DNA of 64,000 bases. Source: RYN-230 sp963851025 (GTDB lineage: Bacteria; Actinomycetota; Actinomycetes; Streptosporangiales; Streptosporangiaceae). The notes beneath the pieces are model-generated. The model had not been told where the DNA came from. It searched no databases and was given only the letters and a program-made list of their open reading frames with translations. The first letter of the stretch is position 1. Every line of letters starts with the position of its first letter. Shown here in pieces: positions 1 through 9,695 of this stretch. Both the position numbers and the translations under genes were made by a program. The stretch spans positions 62,001 to 126,000 of the forward strand of contig CAWKOA010000001.1 of the NCBI GenBank assembly GCA_963851025.1. The letters run 5' to 3'.

Positions 1-782
1 TGATCGAGCACTGCCTCAGGAAGGACGCCGCCGCGCGCCCCGCACCCGGCCAGATCCTCGAATTCTGCCTGGCCCGGGCCCCAGGCCCGGCCGGCCCGTG
101 GCCGGCCCAGCCAGGGCCGGCCCATGCATGGCCGGCCCCGCCGTCCACCACCGCGCTGCCCCAGCCGCGAGCCCCAGCGATGCCGCACCCGCAGCCGCAG
201 CCGATGCCTGGCCCACCGGGGCACGCCACGCGGGCACCGGCGGACGCCACGGCCGGCCGCCGGCCGGTTCCCCCGCGCTCCATGATCAACGCGGTCCGGC
301 TGATGCACGTGGGTGCCGCCCTCGCCGCGGTGAGCATCCTGACCGCCGTCGCCACCATGCCCCGGCTCAGGGAAACGCTCCGGCAGCGGTACCCGGGCGC
401 CGGGCCCGGGGCGCTCGGCGCGGTGACGACCGGCACGCTGACGGTCACGATCATCGCCGGCCTGATCAGCGTCGGCGTGTGGCTGGCCGTGGCCAGGAGG
501 ACGAGGCGTGGCCGGGCGGGGGTGCGGGTCCTGTCGGCCGTCTTCTTCGCCCTGGACAGCCTGACCGTGGCCAACACCTACTCGCACGGGCTGCTGACCC
601 CGGCCACCTGGATCGCTGGCCTGGCCGAGTGGGGCGTCGGCCTGGCCGTCATCGTGTGCTTGTGGGACCGGCGGTCGAGCGCCTATTTCACCGAACTGCG
701 CCAGGCCAGGCAGCAGGCCACCCCCCAGTGGCACCGGGCACCGGCGCAGCAGCCGCCGGCCCGGCCCTACCGCGGATCCTGA
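1..782 (+). CDS. Ser/Thr protein kinase, C-terminal part with membrane domain (partial)
   Basis: The frame is open from the window edge to the stop at 782. The first residues (LIEHCLRKDAAARPAPGQIL) match the end of the Ser/Thr kinase fold, where a conserved Arg follows the 'C..KD...RP' helix. A Pro/Ala-rich linker follows (to about residue 95), then about four hydrophobic segments beginning near MINAVRLMHVGAALAAVSIL, and a short charged tail. This suggests a membrane-anchored Hanks-type kinase whose catalytic part lies left of the window. An ATG at 180 could start a stand-alone four-helix membrane protein, but nothing interrupts the frame upstream and the kinase remnant is recognisable. The kinase assignment rests on about 25 residues. 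Confidence 0.6.
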   Translation, partial: IEHCLRKDAAARPAPGQILEFCLARAPGPAGPWPAQPGPAHAWPAPPSTTALPQPRAPAMPHPQPQPMPGPPGHATRAPADATAGRRPVPPRSMINAVRLMHVGAALAAVSILTAVATMPRLRETLRQRYPGAGPGALGAVTTGTLTVTIIAGLISVGVWLAVARRTRRGRAGVRVLSAVFFALDSLTVANTYSHGLLTPATWIAGLAEWGVGLAVIVCLWDRRSSAYFTELRQARQQATPQWHRAPAQQPPARPYRGS

Positions 783-983
783 CCGCGGGGAGCGGGGCGA
801 GGCCGGCGGCCAGGCCGCCGGCTTCGTCACGCCGAACACCGCGCCCGCACGCCCCGGAACGGGTCGCGGTGATAACGTATCAAAGGTTCCAAATAGCCAT
901 TGTGCAGCCATTTCCTCGAGAACCAGGTGTCCAGCAGGCCAGATGCAGCAAAGCAGGGTGCAGCAGAGCAGGGTCGGGGGGAG

Positions 984-1880
984 ATGAGCCAGGAGCCGGG
1001 CGGCGGGACTCCCGCCGAGGGATCCAGCGTCGGCTCCGCGGCCGCGCGGATGATGCTGGGCAGCCAGCTCCGGCAGTTCCGTGAGGCAGCGGGGATCACC
1101 CCGGACGCCGCGGGATGGCATATCCGGTCCTCGCGATCCAAGATCAGCCGCATGGAGAACGGGCGCGTCGGCTTCAAGGACCGCGACGTGCGGGACCTGC
1201 TCACCCTGTACGGCGTGACCGACGCCCAGGTCATCAGCGCGATGCTGGCGCTGGCCGGGCAGGCGCACACCCAGGAATGGTGGGCGGAGTTCGGCGACAT
1301 CCTGCCCGGCTGGTTCGAGCCCTACCTGGGCCTGGAGGCCTCAGCCTCCCGCATCCGGTCCTTTGACCTGCAGTTCGTCCACGGGCTTTTCCAGACCGAG
1401 GACTACGCCCGGGCCGTCACCACGCTCGGCCTGCGCGGCGCCGTCCCGGCGGAGCTGGACCGGCGGGTCGCCGTACGGCTGAAACGGCAGGAACTGCTGA
1501 CCGCAGCGAAGGCGCCCCGGGTGTGGTCGGTCATGGATGAGGCCGCGCTGCGCCGCCCGGTGGGCGGGGTGAGGGTGATGCGGTCCCAGCTCCGGCGGCT
1601 GGCCGAGGTCGCCCAGCTGCCCAACGTCACCCTGCAGGTCGTGCCGTTCAAGGCCGGCGGCCACGACGCCGCCGGCGGGTCGTTCACGATCCTGCGCTTC
1701 AGCGAGCCCGCCGTCCCCGACGTGGTGTACATCGAGCAGCTCACCGGCGCCATCTACCTGGAAAAGCCGGCCGCCACCGACCATTACCTCGACATTATGA
1801 ACCGGCTGAGCGCCATGTCGCTGAGCCCGGCGCAGACGATACCTTTCTTCGATCACGTCAGCCGTGAGCTGCAGGCCTAG
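984..1880 (+). CDS. XRE-family regulator with DUF5753 (Scr1-type)
   Basis: A 298-aa protein. An N-terminal helix-turn-helix (about residues 20-75; SQLRQFREAAGITPDAAG and SRSKISRMENGRVGF) is followed by a DUF5753 sensor-like domain running to the C-terminus (GWFEPYLGLEASASRIRSFD, FQTEDYARA, LKRQELL). This is the architecture of the large actinomycete Scr1/WhiJ-like family, whose members usually act with a small DUF397 protein. None is adjacent here; the next gene is a DUF574 methyltransferase 72 nt downstream on the same strand. The ATG at 984 was chosen because a G-rich Shine-Dalgarno (GGGGGGAG) abuts it. An in-frame start at 900 lacks one. Target and ligand are unknown. Confidence 0.85.
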   Translation: MSQEPGGGTPAEGSSVGSAAARMMLGSQLRQFREAAGITPDAAGWHIRSSRSKISRMENGRVGFKDRDVRDLLTLYGVTDAQVISAMLALAGQAHTQEWWAEFGDILPGWFEPYLGLEASASRIRSFDLQFVHGLFQTEDYARAVTTLGLRGAVPAELDRRVAVRLKRQELLTAAKAPRVWSVMDEAALRRPVGGVRVMRSQLRRLAEVAQLPNVTLQVVPFKAGGHDAAGGSFTILRFSEPAVPDVVYIEQLTGAIYLEKPAATDHYLDIMNRLSAMSLSPAQTIPFFDHVSRELQA

Positions 1881-1952
1881 CCGCCAGGCCTAGCCACGGC
1901 CCACCCGCCCGGGCCGCAGCGGCCGGGCACCTAACGAGAAGGGCACCAGCCG

Positions 1953-2783
1953 ATGAGCAGGCAGGACGTCTCCCCCGGCCGCCAGGGCAGTGACAAGGCC
2001 GCCGAGCCGCCGTCCTTCGACATCACCCGCGCGCATCCGGCCCGGGTCTACGACTACTGGCTGGGCGGGAAGGACAACTACGAGGCGGACCGGGAAGCAG
2101 CCGAGACCTTCATCGAGGTGATGCCGAGCATCCTGGAGGGGGTGCGGGCCAACCGGGCGTTCCTCCGCCGCGCGGTGCAGTACCTGGCCGGCGAGGCCGG
2201 GATCCGGCAGTTCCTGGACATCGGGACCGGCTTGCCGACCGCCGAGAACACCCACGAGGTGGCCCAGGCGATCGCGCCCGAGTCGCGGATCGTGTACGTG
2301 GACAACGACCCGATCGTGCTGGCGCACGCCCGGGCCCTGCTGACCAGCAGCCCCGAAGGCGCGACCGCCTACGTGGACGCCGACGCGCGCGACACGGCGA
2401 AGATCCTGGAGGCGGCGGCCGAGATCCTCGACTTCAGCCAGCCCATCGCCGTCATGTCGCTGCTGGTCCTGCAGTACGTCCCGGATGAGGACCGCCCGCA
2501 CGAGATCGTCGCCCGGCTGATGGACGCGGTCCCGCCGGGCAGCTACCTGACCATCTCGGACACCACCACCGACATCGACACCGAGCGGGTCACCGACGGC
2601 ACGGCCCGGCTCAACTCCCGGCTCGGCCCGGCCCAGTCCACCCTGCGCAGCCGCGAGCAGATCGCGCGCTACTTCGACGGCCTGGAACTCATCGAGCCCG
2701 GGATCGTGCCCATGCCGCAATGGCGCACGCTGCCCAACCCGCTGGTGATCCCCGTCTACGCGGGCATGGGCCGCAAGCCCTGA
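1953..2783 (+). CDS. SAM-dependent methyltransferase, SAV2177/DUF574 family
   Basis: A 276-aa protein of the actinomycete S-adenosyl methyltransferase family PF04672. The family signature YDYWLGGKDNYEADR is near residue 32, the SAM-binding loop FLDIGTGLPTAENTHEVA near residue 90, and the acidic strand YVDNDPIVLAHARALL near residue 115. Substrates of this family are largely unknown. It follows an XRE regulator with a 72-nt gap and has GAGAAGGG upstream of the ATG. A close paralogue lies at 50477-51322, with very similar termini and core motifs. Confidence 0.9.
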   Translation: MSRQDVSPGRQGSDKAAEPPSFDITRAHPARVYDYWLGGKDNYEADREAAETFIEVMPSILEGVRANRAFLRRAVQYLAGEAGIRQFLDIGTGLPTAENTHEVAQAIAPESRIVYVDNDPIVLAHARALLTSSPEGATAYVDADARDTAKILEAAAEILDFSQPIAVMSLLVLQYVPDEDRPHEIVARLMDAVPPGSYLTISDTTTDIDTERVTDGTARLNSRLGPAQSTLRSREQIARYFDGLELIEPGIVPMPQWRTLPNPLVIPVYAGMGRKP

Positions 2784-2998
2784 CCAGCGCCGCACTCACC
2801 CGATCCGCAGGGCTACGTGCTATCTTTCCAGAACGGTCTGACCGTGGACGTCATCACCGCCGTGACCAGTCCCGGGGGAGGTGCCGGCGCCGGCCCGTGG
2901 GAACGCGGTGGTCAGGGTTGGCGTCCAGGACCGCGCGCCAGTCCTCGTCGCTACTCTCAGCCTCCGCGGCACCGGGCCGGGAAGGGCCGGCTAAGAAG

Positions 2999-3569
2999 GT
3001 GAGCGTGCCTGCCCCCGACATCACGGTCCGGGTGCTCGGCGGGGCGGAGGCCGGTGAGCACGCGGACGAACTGCAGGCCCTGCACGCCGAGGTGCACGGC
3101 GGGCCCGCCGCCGCGCCGGGACGAGGAGGCCGCACGGTTCGCGGCCGCTTCCGGGTCCAGCGCCGCCAGCCGGGCTACCTGCTGGCCGAGGCCCGCCATG
3201 GTGACTACCTGGTCGGCTACGCGGCCGGGTTCCCGCTCCGGCCGTCCACCTCGTGGTGGCGGCAGCTGACCACCGCCGCTGCCGGAGGAGGTCACCGCTG
3301 AGCATCCGGGCCGCACGTTCGCTCTGACCGACGTGGTGGTGCGCGCGCCGTGGCGGCGCCAGGGCATCGGCGCGGCCCTGCACGACCTGGTCCTGCGGAA
3401 CCGGCCCGAGGAACGGGCCACGCTCACCGTCCTGCCCGCCGCCGCCCCGGCGCAGGCCGCCTTCCGGGCCTGGGGCTGGCGCAGGGTCGCCCGGACGCGT
3501 GAGCCCGGCCCCGGCTCCCCCGTGCTGGACGTGCTCGTCACGTCGCTCCCCGCGAAACACCAGCCCTGA
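2999..3569 (+). pseudogene. GNAT N-acetyltransferase, frameshifted
   Basis: A GNAT acetyltransferase spread over two reading frames. The GTG at 2999 opens with VSVPAPDITVRVLGGAEAGE in frame 2. The segment PPRRDEEAARF continues in frame 3, then GYLLAEARHGDYLVGYAAGF in frame 2. The acetyl-CoA binding motif TDVVVRAPWRRQGIGAALHD and the C-terminus are back in frame 3. At least three compensating single-base shifts are needed to restore about 190 residues. The Q/RxxGxG/A motif is intact, so this may be a functional gene damaged by sequencing indels rather than a true pseudogene. The gene converges on msrA. Confidence 0.6.
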
Positions 3570-3575
3570 GGACGC

Positions 3576-3621
3576 CGCAGGCCCGCCAGGAACGGCTCGC
3601 TGCCGTCCCGGCGGGCCTGCG
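3576..3621. terminator. Bidirectional hairpin between GNAT and msrA
   Basis: The perfect 12-bp inverted repeat CGCAGGCCCGCC / GGCGGGCCTGCG has a loop that contains a further short stem (ACGG/CCGT). It sits between the stop codons of two convergent genes. No U-tract is present, which is usual for actinomycete terminators. Confidence 0.7.
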
Positions 3622-3651
3622 CGCCTGGCCGTAAGAGGTAACGGTGTTCAG

Positions 3652-4173
3652 TTAGCTGGTGACCGTGTCCGCGCGGCGCGGCAGCTTCCAGCCGGGCCGC
3701 GGGAAGTGGCAGGTGTAGCCGTTCGGGTACTTCTCCAGGTAGTCCTGGTGCTCGGGCTCGGCCTCCCAGAACGGCCCGGCGGGCTCGACCTCGGTGACGA
3801 CCTTGCCCGGCCACAGGCCGGAGGCCTCGACGTCGGCGATCGTGTCCTCGGCGACCTGCTTCTGCGCGTCGCTCGTGTAGTAGATCGCCGACCGGTAGCT
3901 GGTCCCGATGTCGTTGCCCTGCCGGTTCCGCGTGGTCGGGTCGTGGATCTGGAAGAAGAACTCGAGCAGGTCCCGGTAGGAGATCTGGTCGGGGTCGTAG
4001 GTGATCTCGATGGCCTCGGCGTGGGTGCCGTGGTTCCGGTAGGTCGCGTTCGGCACGTCGCCGCCCGTGTACCCGACCCGGGTCGAGATGACGCCGGGGC
4101 GCTTGCGGATGAGGTCCTGCATGCCCCAGAAACAGCCGCCGGCCAGGATGGCCTGCTCGGAATTGGCGCTCAT
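3652..4173 (-). CDS. msrA: Peptide-methionine (S)-S-oxide reductase
   Basis: A 173-aa MsrA, full length for the family. The catalytic motif GCFWGMQD (Cys14) lies at the N-terminus, and the core motifs GYTGGDVPNATYRNH and HAEAIEITYDP follow. It reduces the S-epimer of methionine sulfoxide in proteins. It overlaps the 3' end of msrB by 4 nt, so the two are translationally coupled and together repair both epimers. The C-terminal region has no obvious recycling Cys pair, so recycling may rely on a single-Cys mechanism. Confidence 0.96.
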   Translation of the reverse strand: MSANSEQAILAGGCFWGMQDLIRKRPGVISTRVGYTGGDVPNATYRNHGTHAEAIEITYDPDQISYRDLLEFFFQIHDPTTRNRQGNDIGTSYRSAIYYTSDAQKQVAEDTIADVEASGLWPGKVVTEVEPAGPFWEAEPEHQDYLEKYPNGYTCHFPRPGWKLPRRADTVTS

Positions 4174-4646
4174 CGTGCTGTACTCCTCGTGTCGTCGTCT
4201 GTCTGCTCGAACAGCGTGCGGTAGGCCCCGTAGCCCTCGCGTTCCAGGTCATCGACTCCGATGAAGCGCAGGGCCGCCGAGTTGATGCAGTACCGCAGGC
4301 CGCCCTGGTCGGCGGGCCCGTCGCGGAACACGTGGCCGAGGTGGCTGTCGCCGTGCGCGGACCGCACCTCGGTCCGGATCATGCCCAGGCCGAAGTCGCG
4401 CTTCTTGACGATGTTGCCCGGCTCGATCGGCACCGTGAAGCTCGGCCAGCCGGAGCGGCTGTCGTACTTGTTCACCGACGCGAACAGCGGCTCGCCGGAG
4501 ACGACATCCACGTAGATGCCGGGTTCCTTGTTGTCCCAGTACTCGTTGCGGAACGCCGGCTCGGTGCCCTTCTCCTGGGTCACCCGGTACTGCTCCGGCG
4601 TGAGCTGGGATATGGCCTGGGGGTCCTTGTGGTAGGTGTCGGACAC
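4170..4646 (-). CDS. msrB: Peptide-methionine (R)-S-oxide reductase
   Basis: A 158-aa MsrB. Family motifs visible are LTPEQYRVTQEKGTEPAF, YDSRSGWPSF, GHVFRDGP and the catalytic segment RYCINSAALRF with the nucleophilic Cys. The two CxxC zinc motifs of many MsrB proteins are not present, so this is the zinc-free form. The position before GWPSF, where a resolving Cys often sits, is Ser. It is the first gene of the msrB-msrA operon, divergent from the VOC gene at 4800. Confidence 0.95.
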   Translation of the reverse strand: MSDTYHKDPQAISQLTPEQYRVTQEKGTEPAFRNEYWDNKEPGIYVDVVSGEPLFASVNKYDSRSGWPSFTVPIEPGNIVKKRDFGLGMIRTEVRSAHGDSHLGHVFRDGPADQGGLRYCINSAALRFIGVDDLEREGYGAYRTLFEQTDDDTRSTAR

Positions 4647-4799
4647 CTCAGCTCCTTCGCTTGAGGCCCCACTGGTGGCGGGGCACTACATAGAGCACAG
4701 CGTCCTGGCGGGTCCGGCTGTTCCCGGCCCCGGGCCACCCGCACGGCACCCGCCCGGCGGGCCACGGCCGCCCGGCGCGCCCGCGATACCTTGGATGCC

Positions 4800-5528
4800 A
4801 TGCCGACCCGCCTGGTTCATCTCGTCGCCGGCGCCAGCGATCCCGCGCGGCTGGCCCGGTTCTGGTCGGGCCTGCTGGGCTGGGAGATCGCGAACGAGGT
4901 GGACGTGTGGCCGGCCGGCTACACCTATCCCGATCCGGTGGCCGTGCCCCTGGTCTTCGTCCCGGTGCCGGAGCGCAAGACCGGCAAGAACCGCGTGCAC
5001 CTGGATCTGGCCAGCGGCTCGGCGGCGCATCAGGCCGAGCTGGTCAGCCGGGCGCGGGATCTGGGCGGCGGCCCGGTGGACATCGGCCAGGGCGACGTGC
5101 CCTGGGCCGTCATGGCCGACCCGGAGGGCAACGAGTTCTGCGTGCTGGAGCCGCGGGATGTCTACCGCGACACCGGCCCGGTGGCGGCCATCCTCACCGA
5201 CTGCCACGATCCCGCGGCCCTGGCCCGCTTCTGGGCCGGCGCGGCGGGCTGGAAGATCACCCGCACCGAGGACGAGATCGTCGGGCTCCGCTGCCCGGAC
5301 GGCACCGGACCCTACCTGGAGTTCCTGCGGGTCCCCGGGCGCAAGACGGTCAAGAACCGGGTCCACCCGGACGTGGCCCCCTACCGGGGTGATGATCCCG
5401 CGGCCGAGGTGGCCCGGCTGCTCGCCGCGGGCGCGGCCCCCGCGGACGTCGGCCAGGGGGCCGGGGTGTCCTGGACGGTGCTGGCCGACCCGGAGGGCAA
5501 CGAGTTCTGCGTCCTGTCCCCGTGCTAG
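4800..5528 (+). CDS. Two-domain VOC (glyoxalase-like) protein
   Basis: A 242-aa protein made of two tandem vicinal-oxygen-chelate domains (about residues 1-118 and 122-242). Both end in the same stretch, ADPEGNEFCVL, and share the RKT(G/V)KNRVHxD motif, so the gene arose by internal duplication. Such glyoxalase-like proteins bind metal or small hydrophobic ligands; the substrate here is unknown. The ATG at 4800 is preferred over an in-frame TTG at 4791. No Shine-Dalgarno precedes it and the promoter-like sequence GATACCTTGG lies immediately upstream, so the mRNA may be leaderless. It is divergent from msrBA. Confidence 0.88.
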   Translation: MPTRLVHLVAGASDPARLARFWSGLLGWEIANEVDVWPAGYTYPDPVAVPLVFVPVPERKTGKNRVHLDLASGSAAHQAELVSRARDLGGGPVDIGQGDVPWAVMADPEGNEFCVLEPRDVYRDTGPVAAILTDCHDPAALARFWAGAAGWKITRTEDEIVGLRCPDGTGPYLEFLRVPGRKTVKNRVHPDVAPYRGDDPAAEVARLLAAGAAPADVGQGAGVSWTVLADPEGNEFCVLSPC

Positions 5529-5566
5529 CGGCGGGACGCCAGGATCAGCGGCGGGACGCCGGGATC
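5527..5566. repeat. 20-bp tandem duplication
   Basis: AGCGGCGGGACGCCAGGATC is followed directly by a copy with one change (A to G). The array fills the gap between the convergent VOC and FKBP genes and reaches into the FKBP stop codon. Confidence 0.85.
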
Positions 5567-5936
5567 AGGTGGAGACCAGGTCGCAGACGAAGATCAGGGT
5601 CTCGCCCGGCGCGATGTCCCGGCCGGCTCCCCGGTCGCCGTAGGCCAGGCCGGGCGGGATGATCAGCTGCCGGCGGCCGCCGACCCGCATGCCCTGCACG
5701 CCCTGGTCCCAGCCGGCGATGACCTGCCCCACGCCGAGCCGGAACTGCAGCGGCTCGCCGCGGTTCCAGCTGGCGTCGAACTCCTCGCCCGTGGAGTACG
5801 CGACCCCGACGTAGTGAACCTCGACGGTGTCGCCCGCCTTCGCGACCGCGCCGTCGCCTTCCCAGACGTCGGTGACCTGGAGGTCAGCCGGCGGCTCGCC
5901 CCCGGGAAAGTCGACCTCGGGCTTCTCCATGCTCAT
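5565..5936 (-). CDS. FKBP-type peptidyl-prolyl cis-trans isomerase
   Basis: A 123-aa single-domain FKBP, probably cytoplasmic because no signal peptide is visible. Conserved active-site residues are seen in VEVHYVGVAYSTGEEFDASW, VIAGWDQGVQGMRVGGRR and IPPGLAYGDRGAG. The start at 5936 is supported by GGAGA six nt upstream. A longer frame to 5972 has no ribosome site. It accelerates proline isomerisation during folding. The gene stands alone and converges on the VOC gene. Confidence 0.93.
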   Translation of the reverse strand: MSMEKPEVDFPGGEPPADLQVTDVWEGDGAVAKAGDTVEVHYVGVAYSTGEEFDASWNRGEPLQFRLGVGQVIAGWDQGVQGMRVGGRRQLIIPPGLAYGDRGAGRDIAPGETLIFVCDLVST

Positions 5937-6317
5937 GCTGCGTCTCCATACGGAAGGTGATGCGTTAGGCACAACGACAGCGCAGTCTACGTCACGGCCG
6001 GCTGCGCCGGCGCGGTCGGGCCGGGTCAGGCGCCGGGTCAGCGGACCGGGTCAGGCCGCGGTACGCGGCATGCCTTGTAGGCCAGGTGCGGCGCGGCAGC
6101 CCTGTCGGGCGCGACGCCGCGCCGTGGCCGCGCCCGCCGCGGCCGCCACCTGTGCTTGACAGTGCACGCCCGCCCAGCGGATTACACCTTCATAAAAGGC
6201 TTGTATTAAGAGCAAAATTCTCCGCAACGAAGACCACCACCCGCGGCTGAACCGCCCCGCCGCGCGGTGGTCAGTTCCGGCTACCCCAATGGCGGGCCCT
6301 GGCAGGAGGAATGGCAG

Positions 6318-8143
6318 ATGAACCATCGCAGCAATGCCGCCGCGGAACGCCGCCGCGGGCGGGGCTGGCGCAGCCTGATGCCCCCCGCACCCCGCCCTGG
6401 GCGGCGCCTGGCGCCGGCTGAGGTCACCCGGTCCCCGGTCGGTGCTCACGGCGTTAGCCCTGCTGGCCGCGGGCCTGGCCGGTGTCGTGGGCACCGGCCT
6501 GGTCCGGGCCCCGGCCGCCCGGGCCGACACCGTGCCCCCGCCGCCGTCCGGCTGGACCACGGTGTTCGGCGACAACTTCGCGGGCGCGGCGGGATCCGCA
6601 CCGTCCTCGGCGAACTGGTTCTACGACATCGGCACCGGCTACGGGACCGGGGAGAAGGAGCAGACCACCAACTCGACGAGCAACGTCTACCTGGATGGCA
6701 ATGGCCACCTGGTCCTGAAGGCCATCAACAACGGCGGCACCTGGACGTCCGGCCGGATCGAGAGCACCCGGGACGACTTCCAGGCCCCGCCGGGCGGCAA
6801 ACTCGAGATGACCGCGTCGATCGAGCAGCCCAACCCGGCCAGCGGCCTCGGCTACTGGCCGGCGTTCTGGGCGCTGGGAGCCCCGATGCGGACCGGCGGC
6901 GGCTGGCCGCAGTCCGGCGAGATCGACATGATGGAGGACGTCAACGGGCTGAACGAGGCCTCCCAGACCTTCCACAACTCGGCGAACAGCCCCGGTCACC
7001 CGCTGATCGCCTGCCCGGGCGCTGGCTCCGGCTGCCAGACCGGCTACCACACCTATTCGGTGATCGTGGACCGGACCAACACCAGCGCGGAGACCATGCA
7101 GTTCGTGATGGACGGCGTGGTCGAGAGCACCATCACCGAGGCTTCGGTCGGCACCGCCGCCTGGCAGGCCGCCGTCGATCACGGCTTCTTCATCATCTTC
7201 GACCTGGCCATGGGCGGTAACTACCCGGACGGCGTGTCCGGCACGACCACCCCGACCTCGGCCACCACCTCCGGCGCCTCGATGAGCGTGGGCTACGTGG
7301 CCGTCTACGAGCAGGGCGGCAACTCCACCCCGGCCGGCACGGCCACCGCGACCGGGACGGTCACCGGGATCAGCGGGCTGTGCCTGGCCAACCAGAACTC
7401 GCTCAACACCTCCGGCAACCCGATCGGCGTGGCCGGCTGCAACGGCAGCGCGGGCCAGCAGTGGTCGCCCTACACCGACGGCACGCTGCGGACCCAGGGC
7501 GGCTGCCTGGACGTGGTGAGCGCGGGGACCACCAGCGGCACCAACGTGGACTGGTATCCCTGCAACGGCACCGCCGCCCAGGGCTGGACCCACCAGTCCA
7601 ACGGCGAGCTGGTCAACCCGAGCTCCGGCTTGTGCCTGACCGACCCGGGCGGCAATACCGGCGCCCGGCTCGACATCGAAACCTGCACGGGCTCCGCGCC
7701 GCAGCAGTGGACCCTGCCCAGCGGGAGCGGCGGCGGCGGAGGCGGCGGCGGCGGTCTGCGGCACCGCCAACCTCGCGCTCAATCACCCCACCACGGCGTC
7801 GTCGACTGAGAACGCCACGTTCCCGGCGGCCAGCGCGACCGACGGGAACACCGGCACCCGGTGGTCCAGCGCGTTCTCCGATCCGCAGTGGCTCGAAGTC
7901 GACCTCGGCTCCTCGCAGGCCATCTGCCAGGTCACGCTCAACTGGGAAGCCGCCTACGCCACCGCGTTCCAGATCCAGACCTCACCCGACGGCACCAACT
8001 GGACCACCATCTACTCCACCACCAGCGGAACCGGCGGCACCCAGACCCTCAGCGTCTCCGGCACCGGCCGCTACATCCGGATGTACGGCACCGCCCGGGC
8101 CACCCAGTACGGCTACTCGCTCTGGGAGTTCGGCGTGTTCTAG
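6318..8143 (+). pseudogene. Secreted GH16 beta-glucanase with CBM13 and F5/8 (CBM32-like) domains, frameshifted
   Basis: The ATG at 6318 has an ideal AGGAGG upstream and starts an Arg-rich N-region in frame 3. The hydrophobic signal core (LTALALLAAGLAGVVGTG, ending AARA) is in frame 1, so a one-base shift lies near 6438. Next comes the GH16 domain with the catalytic EIDMME box, then a ricin-B type CBM13 (CLDVV, QGWTH, QQWTL). A poly-Gly linker encoded by GGC repeats (7730-7755) switches the frame again, to frame 2. There a discoidin-like domain (ALNHPTTASSTENATFPAAS, WLEVDLGSSQAICQVTLNW) runs to the stop at 8141-8143. The product probably hydrolyses beta-1,3 or mixed-linkage glucans outside the cell. 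Both shifts sit in GC-rich, indel-prone sequence. Confidence 0.75.
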
Positions 8144-8153
8144 ATCACGGGAT

Positions 8154-9670
8154 TCAGCCCGCGGTGATCAGGTCCGCGGCCCGCTCGGCGATGGCCAGCA
8201 CGGTCGCGTTCAGCGGGGCGTTGGGGATGGCCGGCATGACCGACGCGTCGGCCACCCTCAGCCCCGCCACGCCGCGGACCCGCAGCCGCGGGTCCACCAC
8301 CGCCAGGTCGCCGGTGCCCATCCGGCAGGTGCCGGCCGGGTGGTAGTAGCTGCCGACCGTGCGCCGGATGAACGCGTGGAGCCCGGCCCGGGTGGTGACG
8401 TCCGGGCCGGGCCAGACCTCGGCCCGCAGCAGCGCGGAAAGGGCGGGCCCGGCCGCGGCCTCCCGGATGATCCGCAGCCCGGTCTCCAGCCGGCCGGCGT
8501 CCCGCGGCGTCGGCCAGGAAGCCCGGGTCGATCAGCGGGGGCGCATCCGGGGCCGCGGAGGCCAGCCGGACCGTGCCCCGGCTGGACGGGGCGACCACCG
8601 CGCAGACCAGGGCGTAGCCCGCCCCGGGCGGCTCGCAGCCGGCCGGGGCGAGCGGCAGCAGGATCGGGAACAGCTGCAGGTCCGGGTAGGCACCATCCAG
8701 CCCGCTGCGCAGCGCCGCGTACATCTCCCCGTGGTTGTACCGGCTCGGTGGCAGCGGTGAGCGCGCCGCGGCGGACACCATGACCATGGGATGGTCCTGG
8801 AGGTTCGCGCCGACTCCCGCGAGGTCGGCCACCACGTCGAGGCCCAGGCCACGCAGGGACCGGGCGGGGCCGACCCCGGAGCGCAGCAGCAGGTGCGGGG
8901 ACCCGACCGCGCCCGCGGCCAGGATCACCTCGCCGGCCGCCGCGGCCTCATCAGGCCCTCCGTCCCGGACGGTAGCTGACCCCCGTGCAGCGGCCACGGC
9001 CGCACGTGCAGCCGGGTGGCCCGGGCGCCGGTCAGGGTGACCAGGTTCGGGCGGCCCAGTACCGGCCGGAGGTAGCGCATCGGCCGGGCTGACCCGTTCG
9101 CCGCCGGAGATCGCCAGGTCGGCCCAGCCCACGCCCTCCTGGTCCCGGCCGCTGAGATCATCGGTGCACGGGGCAGCCCGCGCCGGCCAGCGCCTCCGCG
9201 AACGCGCGGGCCACCGGATGGCGCCCGCCGGCCGCGGCCGGCCCGACGCGGACCGGGCCACTGGTGCCGCGCAGCGCCGGATCACGCCCGTCCGCCCGCT
9301 CGCTGCGCCGGAAGTACGGCAGCAGGTCCGCGAAGGCCCAGCCGTCCGCCCCGTCCGCCGCCCAGCCGTCGTAGACCGCGCGGTGCCCCCGGACGTGCGC
9401 CATGGCGTTGATGGACCCGGAACCGCCGAGTGCCCGGCCCCTCGGGTACGGCAGTGGCCCGGCGTCCGCCTGGGGCGCGGTGACGCTGCCCCACTCCGCT
9501 AAGGAGCCGAGGTTCTCCGGCCACGCGGCCGGCACGGTCATGGCCCGGGTCCGCTGCGCTCCGCCTGCCTCCAGGAGCAGTACCCGGGCGCCCGGGTCCG
9601 CGGAGAGCCGGGCCGCCAGCACGCAGCCGGCCGTGCCCGCGCCGACCACGATGTAGTCGTACTCCGGCAC
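8154..9670 (-). pseudogene. GMC-family FAD oxidoreductase, multiply frameshifted
   Basis: About 505 codons of a choline-dehydrogenase-like GMC enzyme. The FAD-binding start is intact (YDYIVVGAGTAGCVLAARLS, then VLLLEAGG, from a GTG at 9668-9670 with GGGAG upstream). The central part (EVILAAGAVGSPHLLLRSGV, GVGANLQDHP) and the C-terminus with the active-site His motif (YYHPAGTCRMG, ending ATVLAIAERAADLITAG) are in other frames. At least four shifts are needed to join them. All family blocks are present and in order, so either sequencing errors or a recent pseudogene fits. It lies 25 nt downstream of a DUF397 gene. Confidence 0.7.
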
Positions 9671-9695
9671 GGAGGGCTCCCAGGAAAGGAGGTGG

